DNA of 64,000 nucleotides from DASZUK01 sp963844575 (GCA_963844575.1 CAWJOU010000005.1:1178001-1242000); one strand, 5' to 3'; shown: positions 50,346-59,803, counted from the stretch's first letter. Made by a program: numbers and translations. Notes: generated by a model from the sequence alone, not told the origin.

Positions 50346-51229
50346 AGGTCCGGATCGGGATCGGCACCGGTGCTGGCGGCCTCGACGGGCCGGCACTGGC
50401 CGGGCTGGCCGACGATCTGGTCGAGCGCGGCTTCGACTCGCTCTGGCTGCCGGAGATCCTGACCGGCGATAGCGCGGACCCGCTGGTCGGCCTGGCCTGG
50501 GCCGGTGCCCACAACCGCCGCCTCAAGCTCGGGACGACGATGCTGCTGCCCGGCCGGAACCCGGTGCGGCTGGCCAAGCAGGTGGCCGATCTCGACGCGC
50601 TGTCCGGCGGCCGGTTCCTCGTCACGTTCGTCCCCGGACTCGCTCGCGGACCCGAGCGCGACGCCATCGGCGTCCCGCCGGCCGACCGCGGCGCGGCGAT
50701 CGACGAGGTGCTCCCGCTGCTCCGCCGGCTATGGGCGGGGGAGGCGGTGACCCACGACGGGCCGGCCGGCCGGTTCGCCGACGTCTCGGTGTCCCCGAGA
50801 CCGGCGCAGGATCCGTTCGATGTCTGGCTCGGCGGCCTCGCCCGGGCGTCGCTCGAGCGCTGCGGGCGGCTCGCCGACGGCTGGCTGCCCGCGCTGTGCG
50901 GGCCGGACGAGGCCGAGCGGGGGCGCCGGGTGGTCGAGGACGCGGCCGCGGCCGCCGGCCGGGCGATCAGCCCGGAGCACTTCGGCATGAGCATCGGCTA
51001 CGCCCGCACCGCGCTGGACGACCGGATGGCCGCGGCCATCTCGGTCCGGGCGAAGGGGCGGCCGCTCGACGATCTCGTCCCGGTCGGCCTCGACGCGCTG
51101 CGCGACCTGGTCGAGCGGTTCGTCGCGGTCGGCTTCTCGAAGTTCGTCGTCCGGCCGGTCGTCCCGCCGGCCGACTGGCGGCGCGAGCTCGACGACCTCG
51201 CCACGGCGGTCGTCGACCTGCAGACCTGA
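50342..51229 (+). CDS. F420-dependent LLM oxidoreductase (MSMEG_3544-like)
   Basis: 295 residues from GTG 50342, overlapping the aldolase stop. VRIGIGTGAGGLDGPALAGLADDLVERGFDSLWLPEILTG, LKLGTTMLLPGRNPVRLAKQVADLDALSGGRFLVTFVPGL, and FDVWLGGLARASLERCGRLADGWLPAL match the TIGR03854-type family of probable F420-dependent enzymes. The substrate is unknown. Converges on the SAHase gene. Confidence 0.85.
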   Translation: MKVRIGIGTGAGGLDGPALAGLADDLVERGFDSLWLPEILTGDSADPLVGLAWAGAHNRRLKLGTTMLLPGRNPVRLAKQVADLDALSGGRFLVTFVPGLARGPERDAIGVPPADRGAAIDEVLPLLRRLWAGEAVTHDGPAGRFADVSVSPRPAQDPFDVWLGGLARASLERCGRLADGWLPALCGPDEAERGRRVVEDAAAAAGRAISPEHFGMSIGYARTALDDRMAAAISVRAKGRPLDDLVPVGLDALRDLVERFVAVGFSKFVVRPVVPPADWRRELDDLATAVVDLQT

Positions 51230-51249
51230 TCGTCCGGCGACCGGGGGGT

Positions 51250-51284
51250 GCGTCGGCCGGCGGGGGTGTCCGGCGTACCGACGC
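51250..51284. terminator. bidirectional terminator-like hairpin between convergent genes
   Basis: GCGTCGG (51250-51256) pairs with CCGACGC (51278-51284), and CCGG (51257-51260) with CCGG (51270-51273). It lies in the 74-bp gap between the LLM gene and the SAHase gene; CCTTCTCC follows on the plus strand. No strong T-run. Confidence 0.45.
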
Positions 51285-51303
51285 CCTTCTCCGTGTCGAC
51301 CGC

Positions 51304-52767
<1,464 letters not shown>

Positions 52768-52986
52768 CGGTTCTCCTCGACGTTCGGCAGCCGCGCCCGA
52801 TGCGTGGGCGCCCGTCCAGGATAGGAGGTCCGGCTCGGGGGGATCGTCGGGCCGGGTCGACGCTGGGTCGGACCGGGTCGCCCGACCAGGCCGGTACTAG
52901 GGTCGTCTGACGATGAAGCGGCCAGTGCCGCGCCCGGCGCCGTCCACAGGACGACGCGGGCCCGGCGAACCGACACGGCACCTGCG

Positions 52987-55170
52987 GTGGAGCCACGCGG
53001 GGACTTGAGCGACGAAGTGTCACGGGCCACCGCCCGTCGAGCTCTCGGCGCCCTGTCGGTCGTCGCGCCGGTCGGCATCGTCGCGGTCGATCCGGACGGC
53101 CTGTCGTGGTACCACAACCAGCGCTGGGAGGACTTCAGCGGGACGACGGGGCGCTCGCTGCGAGACCAGCCGTGGTACCTGGCGGTGCACGCCGACGACG
53201 CCGAGGACGTCGCGGCTCGGTGGAAGTCGAGCGTCGACCGCCAGGGCCAGTTCGGCGCGTTCCGGACCATCGGGCCCGACGGGGCCGTCCGGCACTGCGA
53301 GGGCCAGACGGTGCCGATGGTCGACGGCGAGGGCCAGATCGACGGGTACCTGATCGTCATCGCCGACGCCGATCCGGTTGGCACCGCCGTCGGGCCGGTG
53401 TTGTCCGGGGCCCAGCTGCTCGACGCCGTCCTCGACCGCTCCCTCGAGATCGTGACGATCCTCAATCCCGACGGATCCTGGCGCTGGTCGAGCGGTGGGG
53501 CGCTGCGGCTGATCGGTCACCAGGCCGACTTCGACCCGCAAGCCGGCATCTTCCCGCTGCTCCACCCCGACGACGTCGATGCCGCCCGGGCCGTGTTCGC
53601 CCGGGCCGTCGCCGGCGAGATCGATCCCGACGAACGGTTCGAGATGCGCCTCCGGACGGCCGACGGTTCGTGGCGGCACATGGAGGCGCTCGTCGAGAGC
53701 CAGGTCGACCATCCGGCCATCCGCGGCATCGTGATCCACGCCCGCGACGTCACCCGACGGCACGACACCCTGGCCGCGCTCGAGGCCAGCAATCGCTGGT
53801 TGAGCGGGCTGATCGACAGCATGCAGACCGGGGTCGTCCTCGAGGACGAGCACCGAGACGTCGTCCTCGTCAACGAGGCGTTCGTCGACCTCTTCCACCT
53901 CCCGTTCCGGCCGGAGGACCTCGAAGGCCGAACGCTCCAGTCGATCGGCCTCTCCGTCGCCAAGCTCGTCGTCGACCCACCCGATGCCGCCGACGCGGTC
54001 GTCCGGTTGCGGGCCCAGCCGGAGCGGATCGCCGGGGTGCGAGCGACGCTCTACGACGGCCGGACGCTCGAGTGCGACTTCGTCCCGATGTACGTCAACG
54101 GCACCTACCGCGGCCACCTCTCGACGTACCGGGACATCACCAACCAGGCGCTCGCGGAAGCCGAGCAGGAGCGGCTGCTCGCGTCCGAGCGGGATGAGAA
54201 CCGCCGGCTGGCCGAGATGGACGCCTTCCGCTCCGAGTCGCTCGCCGCGGTCTCCCATGAGCTCCGCACGCCGTTGACGTCGATCGTCGGCTACACGCAG
54301 CTGCTCGGGAACCTGCTCGACCGGGACGGCGTCGACGACGCCGACGCGACCGAGCAGGTCGCGTGTCTGGAGGCGATCGTCCGCAACGTCAACCGGCTCC
54401 TCCGGCTCGCCGGCGACCTCGTCGGGCTCGACAGCCTGGAGTCACGGGCCCTCCCGCTCGACGTCTCGTCGGTCGACGTGCCCGCGATCGTCCGGCACGC
54501 CGAGCGGACGATCGCCCCCGACGCGGCCGCCCGGTCCGTCGACGTCGAGCTCGACGTCGATGACGGGCCACCGCTGAGCGGGGACGCCGACCGGTTGACG
54601 CAGCTGTTCGAGAACATCATGTCGAACGCGGTCAAGTTCACGCCGGCCGACGGCCGCGTCACTGTCCGCGCCGTGCCGATCGGTGACGGCGTCGATGCCG
54701 GCGGTGGTGGTGACGGCGAAGGCGGAGGCGGCCCCGGTGGTGGTCGCGGCGCTGGCGGCGATGGCCGTGGTGGCGGTGGCGACGATGACAGCGACGGCGG
54801 TGATGACAGCGAGGGCGGCTGGGAGGTGGAGATAGCCGACACCGGGATCGGCATCCCCGACGACGAACAGGCGCTGCTGTTCTCCCGGTTCTTCCGGGCA
54901 TCGAACGCCCGGACTCGTGGCCTGCCCGGGACCGGCCTCGGCCTCTCCGTCGCCAAGGCCATCATCGACCGGCACGGCGGGACCATCTCGATCCGTTCGA
55001 TCGTCGGCGCGGGGACGTGCGTCCTCGTCCGGTTGCCGAACGGGGCCGCGGTCGCCGGCGATGCCAACGGCGGCGGTGAGGACGGCGACGTCGGGACTGG
55101 GGCGGAGGCTGAACGAGGTGGCGATGCCGGGTCCGACGTCGGGGGCGAGCACAGCGGCGAGGACGGATAG
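52987..55170 (+). CDS. PAS-domain sensor histidine kinase with Gly/Asp-rich insertion
   Basis: 727 residues, soluble. Three PAS domains (about residues 18-125, 140-265, 275-395; the first two are PAS_3-like with FGAFRTIGPDGAVRHCEG and FEMRLRTADGSWRHMEALVE). Dimerisation/phosphoacceptor helix with H-box AVSHELRTPLTSIVGYTQLL (His at about 424), N-box LFENIMSNAVKF, then a 45-residue Gly/Asp-rich insert (about 568-613), then G1 EIADTGIGIPDDEQ, F-box and G2 GTGLGLSVAKAI. An acidic Gly-rich tail follows. No response regulator is adjacent, so it is an orphan kinase. GTG 52987 is uncertain; GTG 53020 is possible. Confidence 0.9.
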   Translation: MEPRGDLSDEVSRATARRALGALSVVAPVGIVAVDPDGLSWYHNQRWEDFSGTTGRSLRDQPWYLAVHADDAEDVAARWKSSVDRQGQFGAFRTIGPDGAVRHCEGQTVPMVDGEGQIDGYLIVIADADPVGTAVGPVLSGAQLLDAVLDRSLEIVTILNPDGSWRWSSGGALRLIGHQADFDPQAGIFPLLHPDDVDAARAVFARAVAGEIDPDERFEMRLRTADGSWRHMEALVESQVDHPAIRGIVIHARDVTRRHDTLAALEASNRWLSGLIDSMQTGVVLEDEHRDVVLVNEAFVDLFHLPFRPEDLEGRTLQSIGLSVAKLVVDPPDAADAVVRLRAQPERIAGVRATLYDGRTLECDFVPMYVNGTYRGHLSTYRDITNQALAEAEQERLLASERDENRRLAEMDAFRSESLAAVSHELRTPLTSIVGYTQLLGNLLDRDGVDDADATEQVACLEAIVRNVNRLLRLAGDLVGLDSLESRALPLDVSSVDVPAIVRHAERTIAPDAAARSVDVELDVDDGPPLSGDADRLTQLFENIMSNAVKFTPADGRVTVRAVPIGDGVDAGGGGDGEGGGGPGGGRGAGGDGRGGGGDDDSDGGDDSEGGWEVEIADTGIGIPDDEQALLFSRFFRASNARTRGLPGTGLGLSVAKAIIDRHGGTISIRSIVGAGTCVLVRLPNGAAVAGDANGGGEDGDVGTGAEAERGGDAGSDVGGEHSGEDG

Positions 55171-55181
55171 CGTGCTGCTGA

Positions 55182-55253
55182 GCCCCCGTAGCTCAGGGGA
55201 TAGAGCAGTGGTTTCCTAAACCATGTGCGCAGGTTCGAATCCTGCCGGGGGCG
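55182..55253 (+). tRNA. tRNA-Arg (anticodon CCT)
   Basis: Acceptor GCCCCCG (55182-55188) pairs with CGGGGGC (55246-55252) with discriminator G; D-arm GCTC-AGGGGATA-GAGC; anticodon stem GTGGT/ACCAT around loop TTCCTAA giving CCT; T-arm GCAGG-TTCGAAT-CCTGC. CCA is not encoded. The 3' end is duplicated just downstream. Confidence 0.95.
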
Positions 55254-55273
55254 CAAAATGCCGGGGGCGCAAA
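55243..55273 (+). repeat. direct repeat of the tRNA-Arg 3' end (candidate attachment site)
   Basis: TGCCGGGGGCGCAAA occurs at 55243-55257 (tRNA 3' end) and again at 55259-55273. A copied tRNA 3' end next to an island of accessory genes is typical of integrase-mediated insertion. Confidence 0.65.
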
Positions 55274-55364
55274 TGGCCTGACCAGCGATTTCGGCCAGCG
55301 AGTTCGTCCAGGGCGCGAACCCGTTCCGCTCGGTTCGGATGGCGGAGCCATCGTGATGTCGCGG

Positions 55365-55370
55365 TAGCAT
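55365..55370 (+). promoter_or_regulatory. -10 box of leaderless RHH antitoxin gene
   Basis: TAGCAT ends six bases before ATG 55377. Confidence 0.45.
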
Positions 55371-55376
55371 GATGGC

Positions 55377-55586
55377 ATGACGAAGCAGACCACCGTCCGG
55401 CTACCCGACGACTTGGCCGACGAGGCAGAGGCGGTCGCCCGGGTTCGTGGTACCAGTGTGAATGCGCTGATCGTCGACTCGCTCGGGGCCGAGGTGGCGC
55501 GTGTCCGCTCGGACAAAGACTTCGTGGCCCGGGCCCGCAAACTGCTGGAGCGAGACAAGGAGCTGCTCGACCGGCTCGCCAAGTGA
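55377..55586 (+). CDS. ribbon-helix-helix (Arc/CopG-type) antitoxin
   Basis: 69 residues. TKQTTVRLPDDLADEAEAVARVRGTSVNALIVDSLGAEVARVRSD is a ribbon-helix-helix DNA-binding domain; the C-terminal helix (FVARARKLLERDKELLDRLAK) is the toxin-binding part. In actinobacteria this type is normally coupled to a Doc-like Fic toxin. Here the toxin frame that overlaps its stop is broken, so the antitoxin is an orphan. Confidence 0.82.
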   Translation: MTKQTTVRLPDDLADEAEAVARVRGTSVNALIVDSLGAEVARVRSDKDFVARARKLLERDKELLDRLAK

Positions 55587-55642
55587 TCCGGTACCTGAGC
55601 CTGGCCGAGTATGTCTGGTTGGCCGAGCAGGTCACCGGGTGT
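55583..55642 (+). pseudogene. Doc-like (Fic/death-on-curing) toxin, N-terminal remnant
   Basis: GTG 55583 overlaps the antitoxin stop (GTGA) and codes (V)IRYLSLAEYVWLAEQVTG, the usual start of actinobacterial Doc-family toxins. From about 55640 the frame continues without any Fic motif: HPFxxGNKR is absent downstream in all frames before the next gene. The toxin was probably truncated by insertion or deletion. Confidence 0.7.
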
Positions 55643-55971
55643 ACAACTGGGTCGGGCATAGCCCCACAAGGGCGGTTCCCCTTGGGCTGCGGGGAGGAGG
55701 TGTCCCTGGCCTCAGGTGCGCGTCCTTCGGGCGAGCCCGGCTGTCCTGCCGGACCCTGTTCAGGCCAGCTCCAGCCGCCGGCTCAGTCGCACCATCCGGC
55801 GGAGGACTGGCCCGGCTCCCCCCGTCCATCTCGACAGATGCTGCGACGGTAAATATGCAGGTCAGCCGGCGAATCAGTACGGCGACTGGGATCGGCCGCT
55901 GTCCACAGCGACGGAAGGGCGATTCGTGCCTCCGACACCAAAGTCGAGCTGTGTACAGCAAGGTGGGGGAT
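55643..55971. other. 330-bp non-coding stretch with structured RNA potential
   Basis: Follows the break in the Doc gene. It begins with nested hairpins: GGGC/GCCC at 55654-55657/55661-55664 competing with CCCC/GGGG at 55662-55665/55691-55694, which encloses CAAGGG/CCCTTG at 55667-55672/55679-55684. No reading frame has conserved sequence. It may be the edge of an inserted element; I could not identify it. Confidence 0.4.
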
Positions 55972-56008
55972 GTTGACAGATAGCAACAGTCTGTTGTAAT
56001 ATGTCAAC
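55972..56008 (+). promoter_or_regulatory. 37-bp palindromic promoter-operator
   Basis: TTGACA (55973-55978), 18-nt spacer, TAATAT (55997-56002), then GTG 56009 six bases on. The whole promoter is one dyad centred at 55990: GTTGACA/TGTCAAC outside and CAACAG-T-CTGTTG inside; 15 of 18 position pairs are complementary. A dimeric repressor bound here would cover both boxes and the start codon. Confidence 0.85.
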
Positions 56009-56245
56009 GTGGCTCGCAAGCGGCACCCCTCAGGGGTGATCGAGGAGGCCGTTCGCTATGCCGAGTCCAACGGCTGGAGCTACCGGGCATCGGGGAAGTC
56101 CGCCCACGCCTGGGGCTTCGTCGTCTGTCCGGGAGACTGCCCGCAGGTTGCCGTGTGGTCTACCCCACGAGTGCCTGAGCACCACGCCCGAGCCATCCGG
56201 CGAGCCGTTGATCGATGCCCTCACTCCACAGGAGGATCCACATGA
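56009..56245 (+). CDS. HicA-like small protein, putative toxin
   Basis: 78 residues. VIEEAVRYAESNGWSYRASGKSAHAWGFVVCP and VAVWSTPRVPEHHARAIRRAVDRCPH form a compact double-stranded-RNA-binding-like unit similar to HicA (a short helix, strands, His-containing loop). GTG start is six bases after a consensus -10, so the mRNA is leaderless. Its stop overlaps the next gene's ATG (ATGA). Pairing with an HTH protein suggests a toxin-antitoxin module; toxicity is not shown. Confidence 0.7.
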   Translation: MARKRHPSGVIEEAVRYAESNGWSYRASGKSAHAWGFVVCPGDCPQVAVWSTPRVPEHHARAIRRAVDRCPHSTGGST

Positions 56246-56772
56246 ATACCTACAACGTCACGCTCATGGTCGTCGGTGTCGACGAGGAGCGCCTCGACGA
56301 CATCTTCGAGGCGACCGACGGTGCAGCCACCGTCGAGGTGGCCGACCGTTGGGCCAGCACGGTCGGGTTCGACATCGAGGCCGACACCTTCGCCGATGCG
56401 GTCCTGCAGGCCATCGACCAGATCGAGCAGGTCGGCGGCCTGACCGTCGTCCGGGTCGAGCCGGACCAGTTGGTCTGGGCGTCGGAGATCGCCGATCGGA
56501 TCGGTCGGACGCGCCAGTCCATCGACCAGCTGGTCAAGGGACGGCGAGGCCCCGGCGGGTTCCCTTCCCCCGTGTCGGGGAACGTCCGGAACCCGCTGTG
56601 GCGCTGGGCCGACGTCGAGGCATGGTTTGCCGCCTACGAGCACCGTGAGATTGACACCGAGCGGCCGGCGGTGATCGGGGCGATCAACGGGGCCCTGGAA
56701 GCACGGCGCAACCTGCACCTCCAGCCGAACCCCGGGCTGGCGACCAGGCTGGAAGCATTGATCGGGGCTTGA
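56242..56772 (+). CDS. HTH-domain partner protein (putative antitoxin)
   Basis: 176 residues. Start ATG 56242 overlaps the upstream stop and has SD AGGAGGA five bases upstream; the frame is open to 56215. N-terminal alpha/beta part (MNTYNVTLMVVGVDEERLDDIFEA, FDIEADTFADAVLQAIDQIEQVGGLTVVRVEP) resembles HicB-like folds, and residues about 75-125 are a MerR-like helix-turn-helix (ASEIADRIGRTRQSIDQLVKGRRG-GGFPSPVSG-NPLWRWADVEAWF). It is the likely repressor of the palindromic promoter upstream. Confidence 0.72.
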   Translation: MNTYNVTLMVVGVDEERLDDIFEATDGAATVEVADRWASTVGFDIEADTFADAVLQAIDQIEQVGGLTVVRVEPDQLVWASEIADRIGRTRQSIDQLVKGRRGPGGFPSPVSGNVRNPLWRWADVEAWFAAYEHREIDTERPAVIGAINGALEARRNLHLQPNPGLATRLEALIGA

Positions 56773-56812
56773 CCGAGACGAGGTCATTCCGGTCGGAGGG
56801 CTGATCATCGCT

Positions 56813-58076
56813 ATGTCCGGTTCTGCCACCTCACCTCAAGGTGTGGAACTGCGCGAGCTGCGCCGCGAGCTTGGTCGGCTTCGAGCGGAGAACGCTCGGC
56901 TGGCACGGCTCGTCGGCTTGGTCGGTCCGCGTCCCTTGCCCGACGAGGCGGCCCGCTCCCCCTTTTCGGCGGACTCCCAGGAGCGGTGGACCATTCGTCC
57001 ACGAAGGCGGACAAAGTCACCTTCTTCCGGCACCTATTTGCCGGCCGCGATGACGTGCATGCGTTGCGATGGGAGAACGATCGTACGGGTCGAGCCGGAT
57101 GGATGCCTGCGGTCGAAGGCGGCTTCCGACGAGGCCAGACCAACCGGACGTACCTGCCGTTGACCGACGAGGTCGTCACTGCCCACCTTGCCGGCACCAT
57201 CCACGCCGGTCTGTACCCGTTGATGAACGGCGACACTTGCTGGCTGCTTGCCTGCGACTTCGACGGACCTCTGGCACTCCTGGACGCCCTCGCGTACACC
57301 AAGGCAGCCCGATCTTTCGACGTCCCGACGGCACTGGAGGTCTCCCGCTCCGGTTCTGGAGCCCACGTCTGGATGTTCTTCGCCGATGCTGTGGCGGCCA
57401 CGATGGCTCGCCGAGTCGGCGCGGGTCTCCTACGCGAGGCGATGGCGATCCGCGGCGAGCTGGACCTGGCCAGCTACGACCGGCTGTTTCCCGCCCAGGA
57501 CTTCCTGCCGACCTCGGGGTCGATCGGCAACCTGATCGCGCTGCCGCTACAGGGCAAGTGCCGCAAGCAAGGAACGACCGTATTCCTCGATCTGGCGACG
57601 CTGGAGCCTCACGAAGACCAGTTCGGCTACCTGTCGCATGTGGAGCGCCTCACCCCAAAGCAGGTGGCAGACCGCGCAGAGGCGATGCGACCGCTGACCG
57701 TCGGACCCGCTGCCTATCGTCTCCACGCCAGTGGAGCGACCCGAATGCACCCGCCAGCGCCGGCGGTCATCCGCGCTCGCCTGGGGGCCGGGATCTCCTT
57801 GGAGCGTGCCGGATTGCCTCCGGCCCTTCTCGGGTCGCTCAAGCACGCCGCGTCATTGCATAATCCGGACTTCTACAAGCGTGAGAAGCGGCGACTGTCC
57901 ACGTACGGCGTTCCCCGCTTCGTCCGCTGCTACCACGAGGATCTGGAGTGGCTACACCTGCCTCGCGGCCTCCGGGAGGTCGTCCAGGATCTGGTCTCGC
58001 AGGCTGGTAGTCGGCTGGAGATCACCGACGACCGGCCGGAACCGCCGCTCCATGACTTCTCGTTCAACGCACTGGC
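56813..58076 (+). pseudogene. TOTE-type archaeo-eukaryotic primase-helicase, frameshifted and 3'-truncated
   Basis: ATG 56813 begins a coiled coil (LRRELGRLRAENARLARLVGL) that runs to about 56985; the match then continues one frame back from GTG 56986 (HSSTKADKVTFFRHLFAGRDDVHALRWEN). The primase core follows: CWLLACDFDG (DxD), EVSRSGSGAHVWMFF (SxH), YDRLFPAQDFLPTSGSIGNLIALPLQGK, GLPPALLGSLKHAASLHNPDFYKREKRRLSTY. These are features of TOTE primases, which normally continue into an SF2 helicase. Here similarity stops near 58065 and an IS element begins at 58077, so the helicase is missing. The -1 step at 56984-56986 could be a one-base deletion or a restart at GTG 56986. Confidence 0.78.
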
Positions 58077-58101
58077 CTTCCCCCGCCCAACCGGACAGCC
58101 G

Positions 58102-59097
58102 TCACGCAGCTTCTTGACGGGTCCAAGACTCCTCGAACTCCACCGGTGACAGGTAGTCAATGGAGCTATGAAGTCGTTCGTTATTGTACCAGATGATCCA
58201 TTCAAATACAAGATGTCTTGCCTCGTCTTTAGTTGAAAAGTGGGTTTCGTAGACAAGCTCACGCTTCAATGAAGACCAGGCGCTTTCCATCATGCAGTTG
58301 TCGTAACTTGTGCCGACGGTTCCCATCGACTGGACGATGTGAAGAGCTCGGCAACGCCGGCCGAACGCGTCGCTCGTATATTGACAGCCGTGGTCAGAAT
58401 GCAGCACGGTGCCGGCGAAGTCGCTCCGTCCGCGTCGCAGGACGGCGGCCTCCAGGGCGTCGGTGCACAGCTCGGTGCGCAGGTGGTCGGCGATCGACCA
58501 GCCAACCAGGTGGCGGCTGAACACGTCCAGGATCGAACAGAGGTAGAGCCAGCCTTCGTCGGTCGGGATGTAGGTCACGTCGGTGAGCCAAAGTTCTGTG
58601 GGCGCGTCGGCGCTGAAGTCGCGTTCGACGAGGTCGACGGCCGGTTGGGCATCGGGATCGCGTCGCGTCGTCTTCACCTTCTTCCTCCCGCAGATCCCGG
58701 CGATGCCGATCTCGGTCATGAGCCGGGCCACGCGTTTCTCGGGCACCTGTTCTCCCTGCTTCCCCAGGGCGGCGGTGACCCGGGGGGCGCCGTAACGCCG
58801 GCGGCTCGTCGCCCAGACGTCGAAGACGGCATTGGCCAGATGGGCCTCGTCGACGGTGGCATCGGCGGGGGCCTCCCCCTTCTTCGCCCAGGCGTAGTAG
58901 GCCGAACGCGACACCCGGCAGCACCGGCACAGGGCGGCAACGGGGAAGTCCGCCTGCTCGCGGGCGATGAACCGGTAGATGCGCTCCCGGCCACCCGGAC
59001 CGCCGTCGTCGAAGGCGGCCAGACGCCGGGCGATCTCGGCTTCTTCACGCAGCCGAGCGACCTCCCGGCGCAGGACCACCACCTCGACACTGCTCAC
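58102..59097 (-). CDS. IS3-family transposase OrfB (DDE integrase)
   Basis: 331 residues from GTG 59097. HTH_21 region (YRFIAREQADFPVAALCRCCRVSRSAYYAWAKKG), then the rve catalytic core: first Asp in ELWLTDVTYIPTDEGWLYL, second Asp in VLHSDHGCQYTSDAF, Glu in MMESAWSSLKRELVYE. C-terminal WYNNERLHSSIDYLSPVEFE is typical. The GTG overlaps the orfA stop (GTGA), so OrfB may be made by coupling or as an OrfAB fusion by frameshift. Intact catalytic triad, so it could be active if OrfA is made. Confidence 0.92.
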   Translation of the reverse strand: MSSVEVVVLRREVARLREEAEIARRLAAFDDGGPGGRERIYRFIAREQADFPVAALCRCCRVSRSAYYAWAKKGEAPADATVDEAHLANAVFDVWATSRRRYGAPRVTAALGKQGEQVPEKRVARLMTEIGIAGICGRKKVKTTRRDPDAQPAVDLVERDFSADAPTELWLTDVTYIPTDEGWLYLCSILDVFSRHLVGWSIADHLRTELCTDALEAAVLRRGRSDFAGTVLHSDHGCQYTSDAFGRRCRALHIVQSMGTVGTSYDNCMMESAWSSLKRELVYETHFSTKDEARHLVFEWIIWYNNERLHSSIDYLSPVEFEESWTRQEAA

Positions 59098-59339
59098 TTG
59101 CCACCCTCCTTCACCCAGTACGCCGTGAACCGCTTCAGGATCTCGATCTCCTGCTCGAGGTCCTTCACCTCCTTGCGCAACCGCGCCGCTTCGGCCCGGT
59201 CGGCGGCAGTCTCCTCGGACTCGACCGTCTGCTGCCCCTTCTCCTGGGCGTGGATCCACGCCCCCAGGGTCACGTCGTTCATGCCGAGCTCCCTCGCCAC
59301 CGCGGCGATCGACTTCCCCGACGTCTTGTAGAGCGCCAC
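59094..59339 (-). CDS. IS3-family transposase OrfA (HTH protein), start unclear
   Basis: From GTG 59339 it codes ALYKTSGKSIAAVARELGMNDVTLGAWIHAQEKG (helix-turn-helix) and a leucine-zipper-like LRKEVKDLEQEIEILKRFTAYW, 81 residues. The expected N-terminus (SQRRYTPEFKRDAV) is coded in the same frame upstream to about 59415, but no ATG, GTG or TTG precedes it in frame; ATG 59421 lies in another frame. A one-base indel near 59415 would explain this and may silence the element. Confidence 0.8.
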   Translation of the reverse strand: MALYKTSGKSIAAVARELGMNDVTLGAWIHAQEKGQQTVESEETAADRAEAARLRKEVKDLEQEIEILKRFTAYWVKEGGK

Positions 59340-59468
59340 CGCATCTCGCTTGAACTCGGGGGTGTAACGCCGCTGGCTTGATGCCGGTGATCCCCCGCGC
59401 TGGGCTTTGCCATCCGAACATCCTCCTTCAGCTATAGCTGGCGAGGTGTCCGGTTGGAGGGGGGAAGT

Positions 59469-59702
59469 TCAGCCCATGTGGTCAGCTTTGAGCTCGATGA
59501 ACCCAGGAGTGACCAGGTCCACGTCCTCCTGGGCCCACAGGTCCATCTCTACGATCCGCCACCTTCCCACAGGGGGTGTCACCGTCCGTCGGTACTTCCC
59601 GGCCACCGCTTCCGCCCTCCTCTCGTACGGATCAGTGGCGACCGGTGCCGATGACCACGCGCCGCTCGCCGGCCACGCGAGAACGGTGGCCGTGTCGGTC
59701 AT
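59469..59702 (-). pseudogene. conserved hypothetical protein, 3'-truncated at IS end
   Basis: ATG 59702 begins a frame with GKYRRTVTPPVGRWRIVEMDLWAQEDVDLVTPGFIELKADHMG, the N-terminal half of a common bacterial hypothetical family whose members continue with a FRFIAVEGWMD-type segment. The frame ends just two bases outside the IS right end, so the 3' half is gone. Its function is unknown in any case. Confidence 0.6.
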
Positions 59703-59803
59703 GACGGGGTTCGAATCAGCCAGGGTCTTCCGGAGATCCGTCTGCTTCGGTTTTTCGCGCTACCTGAACGTGAGGATGGGGAGCGTAGTAGGCCGATCCG
59801 ACT

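Larger units (their letters stand above)
58077..59467 (-). mobile_element. IS3-family insertion sequence, about 1.39 kb
   Basis: Terminal inverted repeats of 24 bp match at 20 positions: left end 58077-58100 (CTTCCCCC... AACCGGACA) and right end 59444-59467 read on the other strand. It carries overlapping orfA and orfB. The short sequences just outside the two ends do not match, so no target duplication is seen, and both flanking genes are cut off at the borders. Confidence 0.85.

Noticed and set aside
52768..52986. SAH riboswitch upstream of ahcY
   Set aside because: The conserved SAH-riboswitch core elements could not be found; only a plain -10-like TATCCT is visible.
55643..55860. Group II intron or retron RNA after the broken Doc gene
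   Set aside because: The GTGTAC start and hairpins are suggestive, but no domain V-like hairpin, reverse transcriptase or conserved core is present.
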